Origin: Channa striata
Lineage: Eukaryota > Chordata > Actinopteri > Anabantiformes > Channidae
Direction: 5' to 3'
Length of the DNA stretch: 64,000 bases
Assembly: GCA_033026295.1 (NCBI GenBank)
Contig: CM065169.1
Coordinates: 9,034,462-9,098,461 of the forward strand
Shown here: positions 35,634 through 48,398 of the stretch, piece by piece
Layout: each line of letters opens with the position of its first letter
How positions within the stretch are numbered: position 1 is the first letter of the stretch
The notes under the pieces: model-generated
What the model saw: only the letters and a program-made list of their open reading frames with translations
The model's database searches: none
Told to the model about the DNA's origin: nothing
Position numbers and translations under genes: made by a program

Positions 35634-37559
35634 GGTTTTTTTATACTATAACCAAGACCGCTCCATAACCTTAACCTCCTGGTTGATATTGTAACCATGA
35701 CGATAAGGTCCCTCCCACCATACGTACCTGTATCCTCTATGTTTTGGTAAATGCCATGCCAGAGCTGACTGTTAGAATGTAGATTAAATGACATATTAAG
35801 ACTCTTGAAGTAGTTAAGTTTTTGACTTGCTTTTTAATTTTTTGTTTTGATCTAATCAGCCCATAACTGGGTGGTGATGTGTTAAAAAGCGTTGCGGTTT
35901 TCTCTGTGCTAAAGAGGACGGAAGCTGTCAACAGGAGACAACCTGGATTTCAGCGCCCTGAACCTTTGCGGCCCATCCTAATCTTATAATCCCAGGGAGG
36001 CTCAAGAACGTAGCACTGAATAAAGTGAAACCTCTAACTTCTAAACGCCGCAAAGATCCCTTGTCTCACCCCAAACACTGGAATCACACTTTCAGGTCCT
36101 GTCAGTTTCTGCACAGCTTCAGGCAAACACGCACTGCAAAGCTCGACTAAGTGCAGAGGTCGGCCGAGGAGACGGTGCAAAGTGTTTCCCAGCTGTGGCG
36201 CGATGCCTGCGTGACACCATTGCCTCTTTCATTCTCGAGCTCTTACTCATTGCCTGACATCCGACATGAGCGTGCTGCTGTGTGGTGACCTGGAGTTACT
36301 CAGCGAACGCTCTTATCGTGGAGGATTCCTAACACGCCTTGTGCGTTAATGCTTGATCCCTCGGCCACCAAGTCGCAAGAGGATTTACTTCCCCTCAGTA
36401 CCCATTGTCCGGCACGTCTCCGGCCGTCAGGAGGCGCGGCTCCTCCCCAGGGACACTCACTGCAGAGCACGTGTACATATGTGTTTTTGTGAAGTCTGTA
36501 ACTTCCTCCGTTCCTTTTTAAGGCAAATGTGTGTTTGTGCGTGCGGATGCAGTTAGTGTTATTCTAGGCAGAGTAGTGTTGTGACTGGAGGAGGCTGTTG
36601 TTGGCAGTGACACTGTTTGGACAATCCCCTGACCTCAATCTCTCTTAGGGCACGAGTGTGCATGTGTATTTGGATGAATTTGTGTGTGTGATGGATGCAT
36701 TAAGCTGCATCAAACATTATCTTCGTCTGTGCAGAAAAAAAAATGCATTTGCATCAAGAACGCGGGTGTGAGGACCTCAAGAATCCAGGACATGTTAATG
36801 CTTTTAGTGTTTCTGATCTAAGCTGCAACTTATTCTAACTACGAGGTGGAACGAGACCAATGTAAATGTTTGAATTAGTTTGATGATTACTTATGATTAC
36901 TATGATTTTGATTCGTACGAACACGCCACATTTGGAAAGATTTGGTACGAGCAAACCCGTTACAATTTAAATCAATGGACTTTTGTTGTTGTGCTAACAG
37001 CATTTTGACTCTTAGTCTCATTTTAAGAAGAGTCAGAGCCACGCTAGCAGCTTAACAAGGCCGCACTTGGCTGCAGCGGAGTCAGAGATAACCTCTGTCA
37101 CACTTGGGACAGGGCCGCCGTCTTGTGAGCTGTGCTCTACGGGTCCTTGTACGGCAACAGCACCGACCTACTGCGGTGAGTCTTTTCAGAATCATGAGAC
37201 AAAGTCAAAACACAGACTCCAAGTCTCCAACAGGAAGGCAGGGCGATCCTTACAAGCGTGTGCAGGACGACAAAAATTCAGCGTGATGTGGTGCCAAGTT
37301 CACATTTAACGTTAAAATTTTTGTTTTGCATTTTTTATGGTTTTAGCACATTGCTGGCAGCAGAGAGAAAGGAAATGACATGTAAAAACAGAGCTCAGTC
37401 TGGACTGCGACTAGACATATTTCAATTCTTGTGCACAATTTCCTACTCTCATGGAGCATCTGGGATGAAAGCAACTTCCTCGGAGGGATTAATAAAGCAT
37501 TTCTGATAGTAATTCAGATTTTGATTCAGTCCATATTGGCATTTTAACCCCTCAATGAG

Positions 37560-37775
37560 GATGAGGTGAGTTTGAGGAGAACATCATTACATCTGTTTAT
37601 CAATTCATCCATCATCCTAATGGAAATTTACTCATGCCCACATTCAAACCTGCTAATTAACCGTTAATGTACAGGGAGAACGTGCAGACTCCACGTAGAA
37701 AGGCCGCGGACAAACGGTGGATTTAGATCAGGGACCTTCTGTCTGTGGTGCACCGCTGTGGTGCCATGTTTATTG
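37560..37775 (+). repeat. Fish dispersed repeat, degenerate
   Basis: GGGAGAACGTGCAGACTCCA, CGTAGAAAGGCC, then GATCAGGGACCTTCTGTCTG and GTGCACCGCTGTGGTGCCAT. This is the usual order of a widespread teleost repeat (GAGAACATGCAAACTCC, AGAAAGGCC, ACCTTCTTGCTGTGAGG, CACTGCACCACCGTGC). Confidence 0.6.
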
Positions 37776-38299
37776 ATATATTCAGCCAACAACCACAAAT
37801 ATCAGTCTCTCAATATTAGAGGAAATGTCGACAGATCATAGTCTCGGACCAGCTGCAACAAACCAACATGGTCTCGCTGCCAGCCAACCATTTCTCCTAA
37901 ACAGGTTGTTTCCATACATCTAAACTGCAATTACAGATAAGATTTTTATGGAGAAGGTAATTGAAACCACATTGTGGTTTACTATTAATATAAGGAAGTG
38001 CTGACAACATAAATGGCAAGTTGCATAGACATTGAAACAGAACATATGAAGAAATTGTTCCCAGGCGTTTTTTTTTTTTAAATCTATAATATCTCATCTT
38101 GCACATCAACTTATGTGACTACAGCATCATTACACATTTTTATGGTTAAGTTCATGCACTTACACAACACTTGGCTAACGTAGAGACAGATTGTGGTTTG
38201 GCTTGTTGAAGAAAAAAACAAACACACACAACATTTAGAAAATGTTAGACAAAACAGTCTTTCTCTAACCTTAACCAAAGGGCTTTTGCAGCCTGAACT

Positions 38300-38400
38300 C
38301 AACCACACATGGGACCCGGGAGTTAAACGCAGGTCTGCGGTGTGACAGGCCTGTCCTGCGTATGTTAGTCATCCACCCGAGCCACCCGCTTGTGACTCGC
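38300..38400 (-). mobile_element. tRNA-like SINE head, degenerate
   Basis: On minus it reads GTGGCTCGGGTGGATGACTA (A-box-like) and later GCGTTTAACTCCCGGGTCCC (B-box-like). Spacing fits a tRNA-derived head; the body is not recognised. Confidence 0.45.
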
Positions 38401-38433
38401 TTTCTATGAACAAATGTAGAACTTCATTCAGAC

Positions 38434-38452
38434 AAAAAAAAAAAAAAAAAAA
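38434..38452 (+). repeat. Poly(A) tract
   Basis: 19 consecutive A, just after the tRNA-like SINE head at 38300-38400. Confidence 0.9.
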
Positions 38453-41234
38453 CTTCATCCAAGCACATTCACTACAACAACATAGTTGTGGTTGCGTTCG
38501 CATGCGTCCTGGATATTGTCATTTAACCTTACTGTTAGTTATCCATCCACAATAATGGCTCAGTAGGGGATCTCCTACCTCCTAGTAGACTGATAATGAC
38601 ATTTAGCACTTGTAGTAATTATCACAGATGCAGACGACAGATAAAAGTCATTTTAAATAGCAGATGTTCACTCACTGAACCATTATTGTGGCCTCTTAAG
38701 CTTAGCGGTGACTGTGATCAGGCGTTACAGTAAGGAAAGAAACAAACTGTATCTCATCACAGGAATTACTTTCTACCACAAGACATGAAAAGTGACAATG
38801 TTCACAGTAAATCCAGACGTGTTGCTGCGATGGATTGAATAGTGTGGTTATACTTTCCAGACACCGTTTGACCCAAATATTAATCTTCCACTTGGTGTGT
38901 ATAAGAGAAGCAATGGACATTTCAGTCAAGCCTTTCTGCCAGCCAGTCTTAGTGATAAATGACACCGTCCCTACATAAACTACAGCAAAATGAATGATAT
39001 TTCTCATAGCCATCCGTCTGCCTGAAAGTGGAGTTGCCATTTTTTTGTTACAGCCTAACATCAACACAAGGCTTCATGACCAAAACTGGGGCACCCGAGC
39101 CGTGAGAGAGTTGCACGAGGTATTATTTAGAGTAACCGGGTTATAACTCCACTTGAACAGGAACTAAAATAACATTATGTCAGAGACTGATGGGAACGGC
39201 AGTGCCGAGGAGAGGATCTCTGTCTTTTCCAAGAACTCACGTTTCCATCTTTTTTCCTGTGCGAGGGTGTGATGAGACATGGGAAACGGTCGGTCGTGTA
39301 CATGGGCGTGTAAAAAACAAACAGTCGCATCGGAGTTTTTCATAGGCAGGTGTTATACAAAACAGCAAGCACAGACTTCACATTGGACAAAAATCACGCC
39401 AAGTTTAAGGAAGGACGTTGGAAACAGTACGACTTTTACTGTATGAAACGTAATTTATCAACGCAATCTGAGATGTTAGATGAATGAGGTCTATGGTGTT
39501 TGGAGATATTAGAAAAACAAGAGGGGCGGCCACGAAGTTCCCCGTGATATATCATCCTGCTTTAGTGCTGTTGGAAGCTCCCAGGCTTCTTATATTGTGA
39601 ATTTCCCAGTTGTACAATAATTTACACTTCATTTTCACTTCAGGGCTTTTTATTTATTTAACTGTATTTCCACAACAGTTGATGAAGGGTTGCCAATAAA
39701 AGCGGTTCATAAATTGATAGTCTGCAGTCTGATGTTGAATTTCAGTCTCCAAATAAATCTCACAACCGTCAGCCGTATGTTTTTGAAATTATAGTTGACA
39801 GCTGTGTTTGTTTTTTTGTGCCTGCACTGCCAGTCATCCCCCGTTCCAATAATACAGTTAATCAAAATCATGTTTTCAAACATCTGACAGTTGTCCGGAA
39901 TGAAACTCTGCTCCTAATTTCCGTAACTTTTAAAGACAGACTTGTTCATGAATTGTTAGTAGGTGAGTAAAAATTTCCAGAATTAAGGAAGGTAACTGGC
40001 TTTTTTTTTTCAGCTAAAGCCAAATAACTTGGTAAAGCTTCAAAGCTGAGTTTATGAATAAAGCAATGAATTTGATTCATATGTTCATATTGTCCATTGG
40101 TCACAGAGAAACGGAGCTGGATTTAGTCACTTTTAATCCCAGTCTGGCCCAAAAGTTCTAATTCAGCCCACTTTAAACTCTTTGCCAGAACAAAACAAAA
40201 GTTTTTAAATGTGTGATTTCAAACCATGATATGACCCTGAGTGTTTAATACACACAAAGGACTCAGTGGGTGTAAAGCAGCAGGCGTTGGCCTTCATGAA
40301 CAACATATACCACATGGACAAAAGTCTTTTTCTAAAATAGAAACCTGTCACATTAATTTCACTGTGAGTAAAATCTGAATGGCTCAGGGGAGGCGAGAGG
40401 TGGGTGTAGAGGGGAATACACAAATGCCCTTTTGATTCGATTTTTACTTTTGGTACATTTTTTCTAACTGGTGTGTTTAGCTGAATTAGTCCAGTTGTGT
40501 GACTGGTCACTGGTTTGTAGGAGACAAACAACAGCTGATTTCCTGCTCTGATACAAGCACAGTATTCAGATCATCGTCAAAACATGCTGAAGTTAGAAAA
40601 AAGTTCAAATTATTACACTACAAGGAAAGTGCAATAAATTTAATTTATTTTGCTATATTTATATTACAATCGTATTCATGTCATAAATCGATGAAGAACA
40701 TAATGAACATCAGTTTTGTAACTCCTGCATTCCTTGTTTAGACGTCAAAATAATTTGAGAATATTTTCAGTTCCTGTTTGCCACGCGTCACGGAAGCACT
40801 GACAACCATCGGGGAAACGACTTTGATTCCTATGAAAACCTTAAAACACGATTGTTTGCTACATGGAAAAACTTCAACAACTAACTCCCCACTTATGCTG
40901 TGGTTCATTGTGCTGATGCCATCCACTCACTTTTTCTTTTATCCAAATAACACGAACTGTCGGTTGTCAGGTGAAAAACATATTATTGCAGCAAGTTAAC
41001 ATACCGCAATCCCTTTTAGAAACGGAAAGTCACCAAAAATGGAGTTAAAATGCTTTCCCACAATAACAGTCAAAAAAAGAATGTTTGCTTTAATCTGAAC
41101 GACTCTGAATGACATTCGCAGTTCCTGAAGAAACTGTGAAAAACCAACAGCTTTACTGCAGTTTTCATGTTGCTGACAGCGGGTGATGAGTAAGAACTGC
41201 AACACAAAGGCAGATTTGTAAAAGATACATGTAG

Positions 41235-41236
<2 letters not shown>

Positions 41237-41273
<37 letters not shown>
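41237..41273 (+). repeat. GT microsatellite
   Basis: About 18 GT units; source of spurious Val-Cys and His-Thr frames. Confidence 0.95.
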
Positions 41274-41275
<2 letters not shown>

Positions 41276-42312
41276 CCTCTCCTGCTTAAGAAACCTTTGT
41301 TGAGGAAACACAACCCCTCGTGGACTCTGCGTGCTGTGAAATCCCCTGAACAGAGCGATGCTTTTCGCCCACACGGTCTGTGCGCTCACACGTGCACATA
41401 CGTACATGCTCAGACCCACTGGGTGGTCAATGCTGCGTTTCGCTCCAGATGTTCACCACGAAGGCCAGATGCGAGACAACAAGCATCCTTCCTGCTCCTC
41501 TGTTCCCCCGATGGGTGTAAATGTACTTACTAACATGGCCTCACCCACCCATCGTCTCCGAAGTGAATGTAGTTTCTCTCAACTCACTGTCAGCGCTGAA
41601 TGTGCTGCAGCTTAAACGTCTCTTAAGATTTGAGCGTTTTCTTCCCTTTTGATCAAGCGTCTGGCAACGCTTTTGTTTTCCTTTTGCCTTCCAGTGTCAA
41701 AGGCGTCTGCCAGCACTAACACTGTGTGACACGCTGACTGAGAGGGAAACACACGGCAGGCAATGGGACTCATGTGCTCGAGCGTCAATCATTGTTATTA
41801 TTTTAAAATATTTAATTCTGTTTGCCAACGCGATGCAACTAATCTATTAATATACATAAGGGTGGCTTAGCATAACATAGGTTAAAGCATGTTGCTGGAC
41901 GTTCCTATTTATGGCAACGCAGTGTGCTGGCCTCCCTGAGGACCATATTTGGACCCGTGTCTCCAAACGCTGGGAGTTTAAAAACACGGTATTAGTGGGT
42001 CCTTCAAAGGCGTTTTGCGGAATGTCTGAGGTTGAATGAAGCACTTGCTCCGGGTACAACCTGGGCCTCCAAAGCACGATTTAATCCTCAGAAAGTCAGA
42101 GCCTTTGGCGTGTGAGCTGAGTGAAATATATGTTTGACAGATATTCCACACGCCATGGGAAACCTGCAGGGTGTGCAGCTTTGACAACAGTAATACGTGC
42201 TTATTTGAACAAAATGGATGGAGTGAATGTTTGCCCAACTGTCACTTTGTTGGAATGTGGTACCAAGTACAATTTATTTTGTTTTAACAATTTACTAGTT
42301 AGTTCTGAACTT

Positions 42313-42492
42313 AGGGGCGGCTGTAGCTCAGTTGGCAAGGCAAGTCGTCCATGGACCACAGGGTCAGTGGTTCGATCCCTGCTTGCTACATGTCGAAGTG
42401 TCCTTGGGCAAGACACTGAACCCCTAGTTGTACCAAATTTGTTCAAAATAAGTCCTTTTGGATAAAAGTTTCTAAAATGACTAAATGTAAAT
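42313..42492 (+). mobile_element. tRNA-derived SINE, nearly complete
   Basis: Begins GGGCGGCTGTAGCTCAGTTG. A-box TAGCTCAGTTGG (42323-42334) and a perfect B-box GGTTCGATCCC (42369-42379) are spaced as in a tRNA gene. The body has the teleost SINE block TGTCCTTGGGCAAGACACTG and the tail has GGATAAAAGTTTCTAAAATG then ACTAAATGTAAAT. Target-site duplications are not obvious. Confidence 0.85.
42323..42379 (+). promoter_or_regulatory. Pol III internal promoter (A and B boxes) of the SINE
   Basis: A-box at 42323-42334 and consensus B-box at 42369-42379 within the SINE head, potentially still competent for Pol III. Confidence 0.65.
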
Positions 42493-42904
42493 CTATACTA
42501 GAGTTAAGCTTTCTCAAGAAGTATTCTGGCAAAACTGGGTACAGGAAAACCATTAGGGATTTCAGTTGGTTATAGCCAACAGGAGAAGTGAAAACTCAGA
42601 AGAGGCACAAAATTTACAAGGGTTCATTCAGACAGTGCTGAAATGTAATGTAGTGCTATTAGAGGAGGCTATCAACACTTAATTATATGTAAAGGAGATA
42701 TCAGGTTATGAGAATAGGGGGCGTGAAGAACCATGTGGTGATAAAAGAGAGGTATGTCATTGAGATGTGGTATGAAAATGAAAATGAAAATTTTACAGTT
42801 TATACACATCTTTTGGTCTTTCCTCCTATGGAAGACTTCTGGAGGAGTAGAACGACGTCCATAATAGGAGCAGCAAAGCAAAGTTACTCGAACCAAACAA
42901 TGTG

Positions 42905-42967
42905 AGATGACCTTGTTGTAAATTGGCGCTATATAAATAAAGTTGAATTGAATTGAATTGAATTGAT
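42905..42967 (+). mobile_element. Retroelement 3' end with (GAATT)n tail
   Basis: CTTGTTGTAAATTGGCGCTA then TATAAATAAAGTTGAATTG and repeated AATTG units, a frequent teleost dispersed-repeat terminus. Confidence 0.6.
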
Positions 42968-44820
42968 AGAACTGAGAGGCAGCCGGTATTAAAAAATTAA
43001 ATGTGTCTAAATTTTCGACTAACTCTGCAGACAAATAAAAACTCAAGGCCTGTGAGAACTGCTAGGAAGTTGGAAAGTCACACAGACACAAAGAGAAGCG
43101 AAGCCACATGAAGAGACTCAACAGCAACAGCTACAAAACATTAGTAAGACATAAACAAGCAGACACAAGAGACGCAAAGTGAAGTGAATCAAGTCTCACA
43201 TGTCTGTGCCCAGTGTCCCACTGTCTCATTGTCCCTTCGTGGCAGGACTGAAGTAGAAAAACAAAGTTGTTTGGCACTTTTCCAAAATGTTCAACCACTT
43301 TGGGCCTCGCACATTTAAATTAAACCATATAACATTTTTTGAAAGTTCAGTGTCTTATGTGTGGAACAGTTAACTGAAAGACACCGTGAAATACCTTTAT
43401 CTAAAATATCAGCAGCTTCCTATGTGTCAATGATATTAAGACGTCTATGTTTCCAATTCTATTTACAAAATGATAGCAACTGTATTTTATTGCTTTCATC
43501 TCCCCACTGTGTCACATCTAACAAGAATCTAATTAAAACAGCCCAGTCACATAATTGTGTTTCCTATATTTGTATATCATTTTCTTTTCTTGATAATGCA
43601 TCATAATAGTTCCCAGTGACCTTTTGAACTCCCCAAATCATTCCTTTTCATTTTCATTTTGAAAGTTCATATATTCAAAAATAACAACCTGTTTTGTAAC
43701 TAGTTGCACTTGGCACAGGTACAAACCAACCTGCTCTGTTCTTTTAAGACCTTTTAAAAGCCCTTAGCTTCCAAAACTCTTTTAAGTTTCTGATGAAATA
43801 CATCAACAGTCACGCTTGCCTGAACAATCCTTGCGCAGAACGGCAGCCAAAAACAATAATCACCAACAGCATCTAATCGTCTGATCTTCAGGCCACAGGC
43901 GAAGGCATCAGATTGCAGCCTTATTTCAACAGATACTGATACAACTTTATTAACAATAAAAGGCCACATTTATTAATAACTTCTTTAAAGTAATTGAATT
44001 ACCAAGTACCAGTAATTGAATTGATTCTCATGAAAAGTCTTGCTAGATTTATGACTTGTGACTTTGTGAAGGTGGTTTGCAGTATTTATTAAAAGGCCAC
44101 AATAGTCTGCAAAAGAATTTTACAATTCTAGAATTAGGAGAATTTATTATCCGGTTGCAAGTGCATGAGGATCATTGTTGGCTTACAAGGAGTTACTGTA
44201 TTTAGAGTTTTTGTCAGCGTCTCACATGCTGCTCAGCACAAACATCCTTGTCCAGGATACAGAACATATGATACTTCACCTTTACCTGCTTCCTAATCGG
44301 AATCAAAGCAAGAAGGAAGGGGAAAACCTGAATTTAAGCGATTCCTCTTTACGCCCACATCTGTCAAGTCGATGTTGTCCAATGCTGAAAGAAACCCATT
44401 TCCTGATATAATCCTCTCTCTTTTCTTTCTTGTCAAGCATGCAACAAGGATAAAAGTTAAGACCCTCAAACCCAAGCCAAGCAACTAGGCCTACCTGCAG
44501 GCATATTTATGATGGCATGGGAAATACAAAAGCATGGGATTCGCTAGTGACAGATTTTTATCTATTTCATACCAGGTATGTTAATGTGGCTGCCAATGTT
44601 TGGAAGGAACACCTCCACCAAATGCAGAAAAATGAAATCACATAAAACAAAATAATATTCTTTAGGGAGTGGCTCTAACTGGTTACAAGAGATATAGTGT
44701 TGCACTATCAAAGCAGATTTGTAATAAACCTGATCGCTGTAACAATCACATTTGCCACGTTCTCATGCTAATACTGTGTGGAGCTGGACAATATGTTGGA
44801 GATTAAACAACTTAGCTCTG

Positions 44821-44893
44821 GTTGTAATGTGTCACTGGGCAAGACTCCAAACCCCCTCAACTGCCCAACCTGGTCATTGCATCTAAAAGGCTT
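44821..44893 (+). mobile_element. SINE body fragment
   Basis: Contains TGTCACTGGGCAAGACTCCA then AACCCCCTCAACTGCC, a diverged copy of the GGGCAAGACACTGAACCCC block of the SINE at 42313. No tRNA head. Confidence 0.5.
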
Positions 44894-47523
44894 AAAAAAA
44901 AACTAAAAACAATATTAAAAATGTGCTAAATCAATGTGCTGACCATGTGATCTGCTGTGGCGGTGCCAAGCAGAGATGATCGGAAACGCCCCGCCCCCAG
45001 GTCTTAATGCCTAAGTCGTAGTTCTTCCTTTCACTGATTTTCAGAGATATTGATGCTTGCTCCTGCTCAGGAAGCAGCGGCCTGCCTGACGTTTAAGTTC
45101 TGGTTTTACCGAGCAGCTCCTGAAGGTGTTGCAGCTCTCCTCTGCAGCCTGACAAGCGTTAAGCCCCGGTTAGAACGGGAGATTACTGCATTAAATCCCA
45201 GCTCTGCATGTATGCACATCTCCTTAAGCCAGCTTTACCCCGCTGTAAAACCCGCGGGTCATTAGTGATGGCACATTCTGCCACTCCCTTCGATCGCTTT
45301 CCTCACCTGTCTCAGATCGTGGGCGGCTTAATTGATGCCGTCACATTTTGGAAAAAGATTGCACAGAGATTATCAACAGTAGGTGGGTAATGACTTGAAC
45401 TTATGCTCATCAGCATCAATCATGAGCCAGACCCATAAAGTAGAAGGAGGCCCAGTCTCTCATTTAGTTACATCATATCCAATGGTTTCTGTTCTAAAGG
45501 TTGGGCCATATTTCAGTGGCATATAAAACATCAAGTTGTCTAGTACGGAAACCCTCGCCCCATCTCTAATATTGAAAGAAATGTTCTTATGTTGGGATGG
45601 AACTGGGATCATGGCAAGTCATTTTTCACCCAATCAGTTGGCAGCCATCACAGGATTAACACGGGAAAAGGTTTTGTTCACCTCATGGAAACTTGCAGGT
45701 TTGTGACGATACAAAAACCCACAGTCCCAGTTTATTCACTGCTCCCGCCTCGATTTAAGTTGGGAAAATGTGTTTAGCCAGCGCTTCAGGATAACTCAAA
45801 CCAGCGCGTTCCGTGATTCAGCCACATCTGTCTTTACAAAGTTCAGATAGCATCAAAAGCCCGGATCCGACACTTACACAACTCACTTAAAGTTGCATAA
45901 GAGCTTTAGATTGTGCAGTGGTCATAGCACAGAAATATATATATTTTTTGGACTTATTTAGTGGAACTGTTAATGAGATAAAGGCACGATAAGAATGTGG
46001 ATTATGGGGATGATCGTGTTTGACAAATACTGTTGCTGATTTGCCCTCTGGTATATATTGTTTCCTACTGTAAGGTTTTAAAAATGCTCTGTCCACCACA
46101 CGGGAACCCTCAGAAAGATGTCAACACGATGGGATATGAGCAAAGACCCACGAGGTCTGCCGTCCTCATGGTTTGAATAGAACACACACGCTTCCTTTCT
46201 TAAATCCAGCAGTCCTCTGAGCCCTTCGTGACACTGGGATTGTTTCATTTCAAAACAGATCAGAGAACTTTGTGAGAAACTTTACTCCTGACAATCAGTC
46301 CAGCTGGAAACGACACTGTGTAACCTTTAAATATTTTTTAAAATATAACTGATATCCATGTAATGATGAATTTGTCGCCCTCGGACTTCCTTACATACCA
46401 TCTATTCCACAGCATACTGGACCTTTTCTTGTAACACACGTCTGGGTTCCGCCGTGACCTCTGAGGAATCCGATCTTTACTGATTCGTATCTTTGTCAAT
46501 GACGTCGCCTCTGGTCTGTTTCTGTCATTCTGCACTTTCAGGGATTTGCCTAATTTGATTTTTCAGTTAGTCTGTTTTTTTTCCTCTGCCTTTCCGTCTG
46601 ACGTTTGTCCTTGCATCAATCTTGTTTTGTACTTGTTGATCTCCCGCTTTGCTCTGAGATGGCTGTACAATACAATTTTCACAATAAATGAGCTTTTTGT
46701 TCTTCAAACAGTGCCGGTTGTTCGCATTAAATCTGACGTGTTCGTAGCTTTGCAAAGGTCAAAGGCCACAATTTAACGGTTTACTTTTACCCACCTCGTT
46801 ATCCACCTTTTTGGAGACGAGATGTGCTCTCTTTTCTAACACCCATTTATTTATTATGAGAAAATATACAATTGAACAAGTCCCCACCCACTACAGCTGA
46901 CTGCAGCTGCTACCTGCTACTGATGAATATGATGTTGAATTGGATTCGCAGCAGGAGACTGAACGTTTGTTAGGCATTGGCATTGTTTCAATGTGAATGT
47001 GTGTGAATATTGAGAATAGTGTCGGATGCGGAAGTTATAGGCATAAGAACAAGATAATTGAACATTCGCATCTTCATCGCACATGTAGGTTGTGTCAGAC
47101 TATAAATATTCTGTAACTTCACTCGGTTTCACCTTTCACCTGTCTGTAAATCTTAAGAAATCAGTGTATAAGATAAAAATGAATGTCTGTCTCAGTTCAT
47201 TTGCCCCTACCCCCGCCGTGTTCAGATGCATTCCATCGTCATACTCCACACGTAGTTGGAACACAACTTGCCTCAGTGTAACAGAAGCAAACTGTTGTGA
47301 GGCAGTTGGAAGTTCGAGCATCACAAACCAGCTCAGCTCTTCTTCATCCCCTCGTGTCTTTTACATTCTTATGTCCTGGTTTTCAAAGTGTAATTACAAT
47401 TGATGATGAAACAGTAGCACCTAATTACTGGAATAAAAGGATATGAAATTGCAGGCTGTACTAGGACAGGGTGAAATATTTATGATTCAATGAAATATTT
47501 CCGAACCTTAAGAAATATAAGTT

Positions 47524-47529
47524 TTTATT
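47524..47529 (-). promoter_or_regulatory. ntf3: Candidate distal polyadenylation signal of ntf3
   Basis: AATAAA on the minus strand about 870 nt after the stop. It would give a 3' UTR containing the G-tract and ATTTA-type elements (for example at 48046-48056). Confidence 0.35.
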
Positions 47530-48392
47530 AATAGGAAGAAACAAAAACAACTCATGATACCAGCTGAGAGTAAAACGTTGTGAACAGCATGAAGGTGTTC
47601 TGGTTTTCCTGAATCCCTGTCAGTCACTGCCAGCAAGAGGATTTTCTGTTTCCGTTTTGTCACCACTGTCTCCCAGAGGAATGAAGACCAGTATGATTTC
47701 AACATTTCAACTGTGTGCTCAGGAGTGAAATACGCGTAAATGGAAGTGTTTGGTCACAAGTCTCAAATCTGCGTTTTGGTCATCGGTCGCCTCATATGCT
47801 TTGATAAAGTTATTTGTGTCGTTCGGTGGTGATTCTATGCGTCTGGGGCTAATATTGGTCCCCGGAACAGGACGGGTCCCTGCACACAGCTGTTGTCTGC
47901 CTGTCTGTGCTCTGCAGCTACACTGGTCAAGGCACATGTAAAGTGTTTTTTACCGTGAAGCACCTTTGCAGCCCAGCTCTGTATTGGAGTCTCAAAATGA
48001 GTTCATAGCTTGTTTCATTCCTTTTCATAGATATTTGTTTTCTTTTCAATAAATAACACAAATATATCCATACATTATATATAGAGAGATAAACATGTAT
48101 AAACTACATGCATTTCATATAATTTAAATAATTTATATGTACAGTTCCCTCCCTCCCTCCCTCGCCCCTCTCAGCAGAGTTCCTCTGTGTCATCGCTGCA
48201 CCGGCTCGTGACTTTGCAGCCCATTTGTGTGAAATATTGTGTAAATGGACCCGCGACTTCTTCAGTAGAAGCATCAGTTTGCAGTTCGAGCGTCGCTCTT
48301 CGCCACCGTGACACATGACCCAGTGGTGGGGAGCACTGTGATCAGGAAATAAATTCCCATGTGGATAGCAGACTGGTAGTCCTCAGCGGGGC
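47530..48392 (-). other. ntf3: ntf3 3' untranslated region (inferred)
   Basis: Low-GC sequence between the stop codon and the first downstream AATAAA other than the one overlapping the stop. It contains the G-tract and AU-rich stretches. No open frame is supported. Confidence 0.4.
48147..48168 (-). promoter_or_regulatory. ntf3: G-tract (possible RNA G-quadruplex) in ntf3 3' UTR
   Basis: On the sense (minus) strand there is a run of four Gs, then CGA, then four GGG runs each separated by one A. It lies about 230 nt after the ntf3 stop and is followed by AU-rich sequence. Confidence 0.55.
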
Positions 48393-48398
48393 TTTATT
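48393..48398 (-). promoter_or_regulatory. ntf3: AATAAA overlapping the ntf3 stop codon
   Basis: The 3' end of the coding frame reads ACG TAA TAAAGC on the minus strand, so an AATAAA hexamer begins at the second base of the stop codon. Probably not the main site, but cleavage here would remove the whole 3' UTR. Confidence 0.5.

Larger units (their letters stand above)
33101..47523. other. Intergenic region between ntf3 and the coiled-coil gene
   Basis: 14.4 kb without recognised exons. It contains an almost intact tRNA-type SINE (42313-42492), fragments of others (38300, 44821), a retroelement end (42905-42967), a diverged repeat (37560-37775), GT microsatellites (34296, 41237), an A tract (38434) and a 12-bp hairpin (35599-35633). 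A GC-richer, CpG-containing block at about 36130-36480 has no coding frame I can support. Confidence 0.6.

Noticed and set aside
35599..35645. Bacterial-type intrinsic terminator
   Set aside because: The shape fits, but the genome is vertebrate and no bacterial gene is near; kept only as a hairpin of unknown role.
38702..39067. 121-aa minus-strand frame
   Set aside because: Considered as a transposase remnant, but no catalytic motif or terminal repeat could be seen.
42313..42390. Functional tRNA gene
   Set aside because: A and B boxes are present but the acceptor stem does not pair and the unit continues into a SINE body and tail.
42201..42465. Open frames over the SINE as protein-coding genes
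   Set aside because: They translate the tRNA-derived SINE head (and its reverse), a common artefact in fish genomes; the same holds for 55457-55699.
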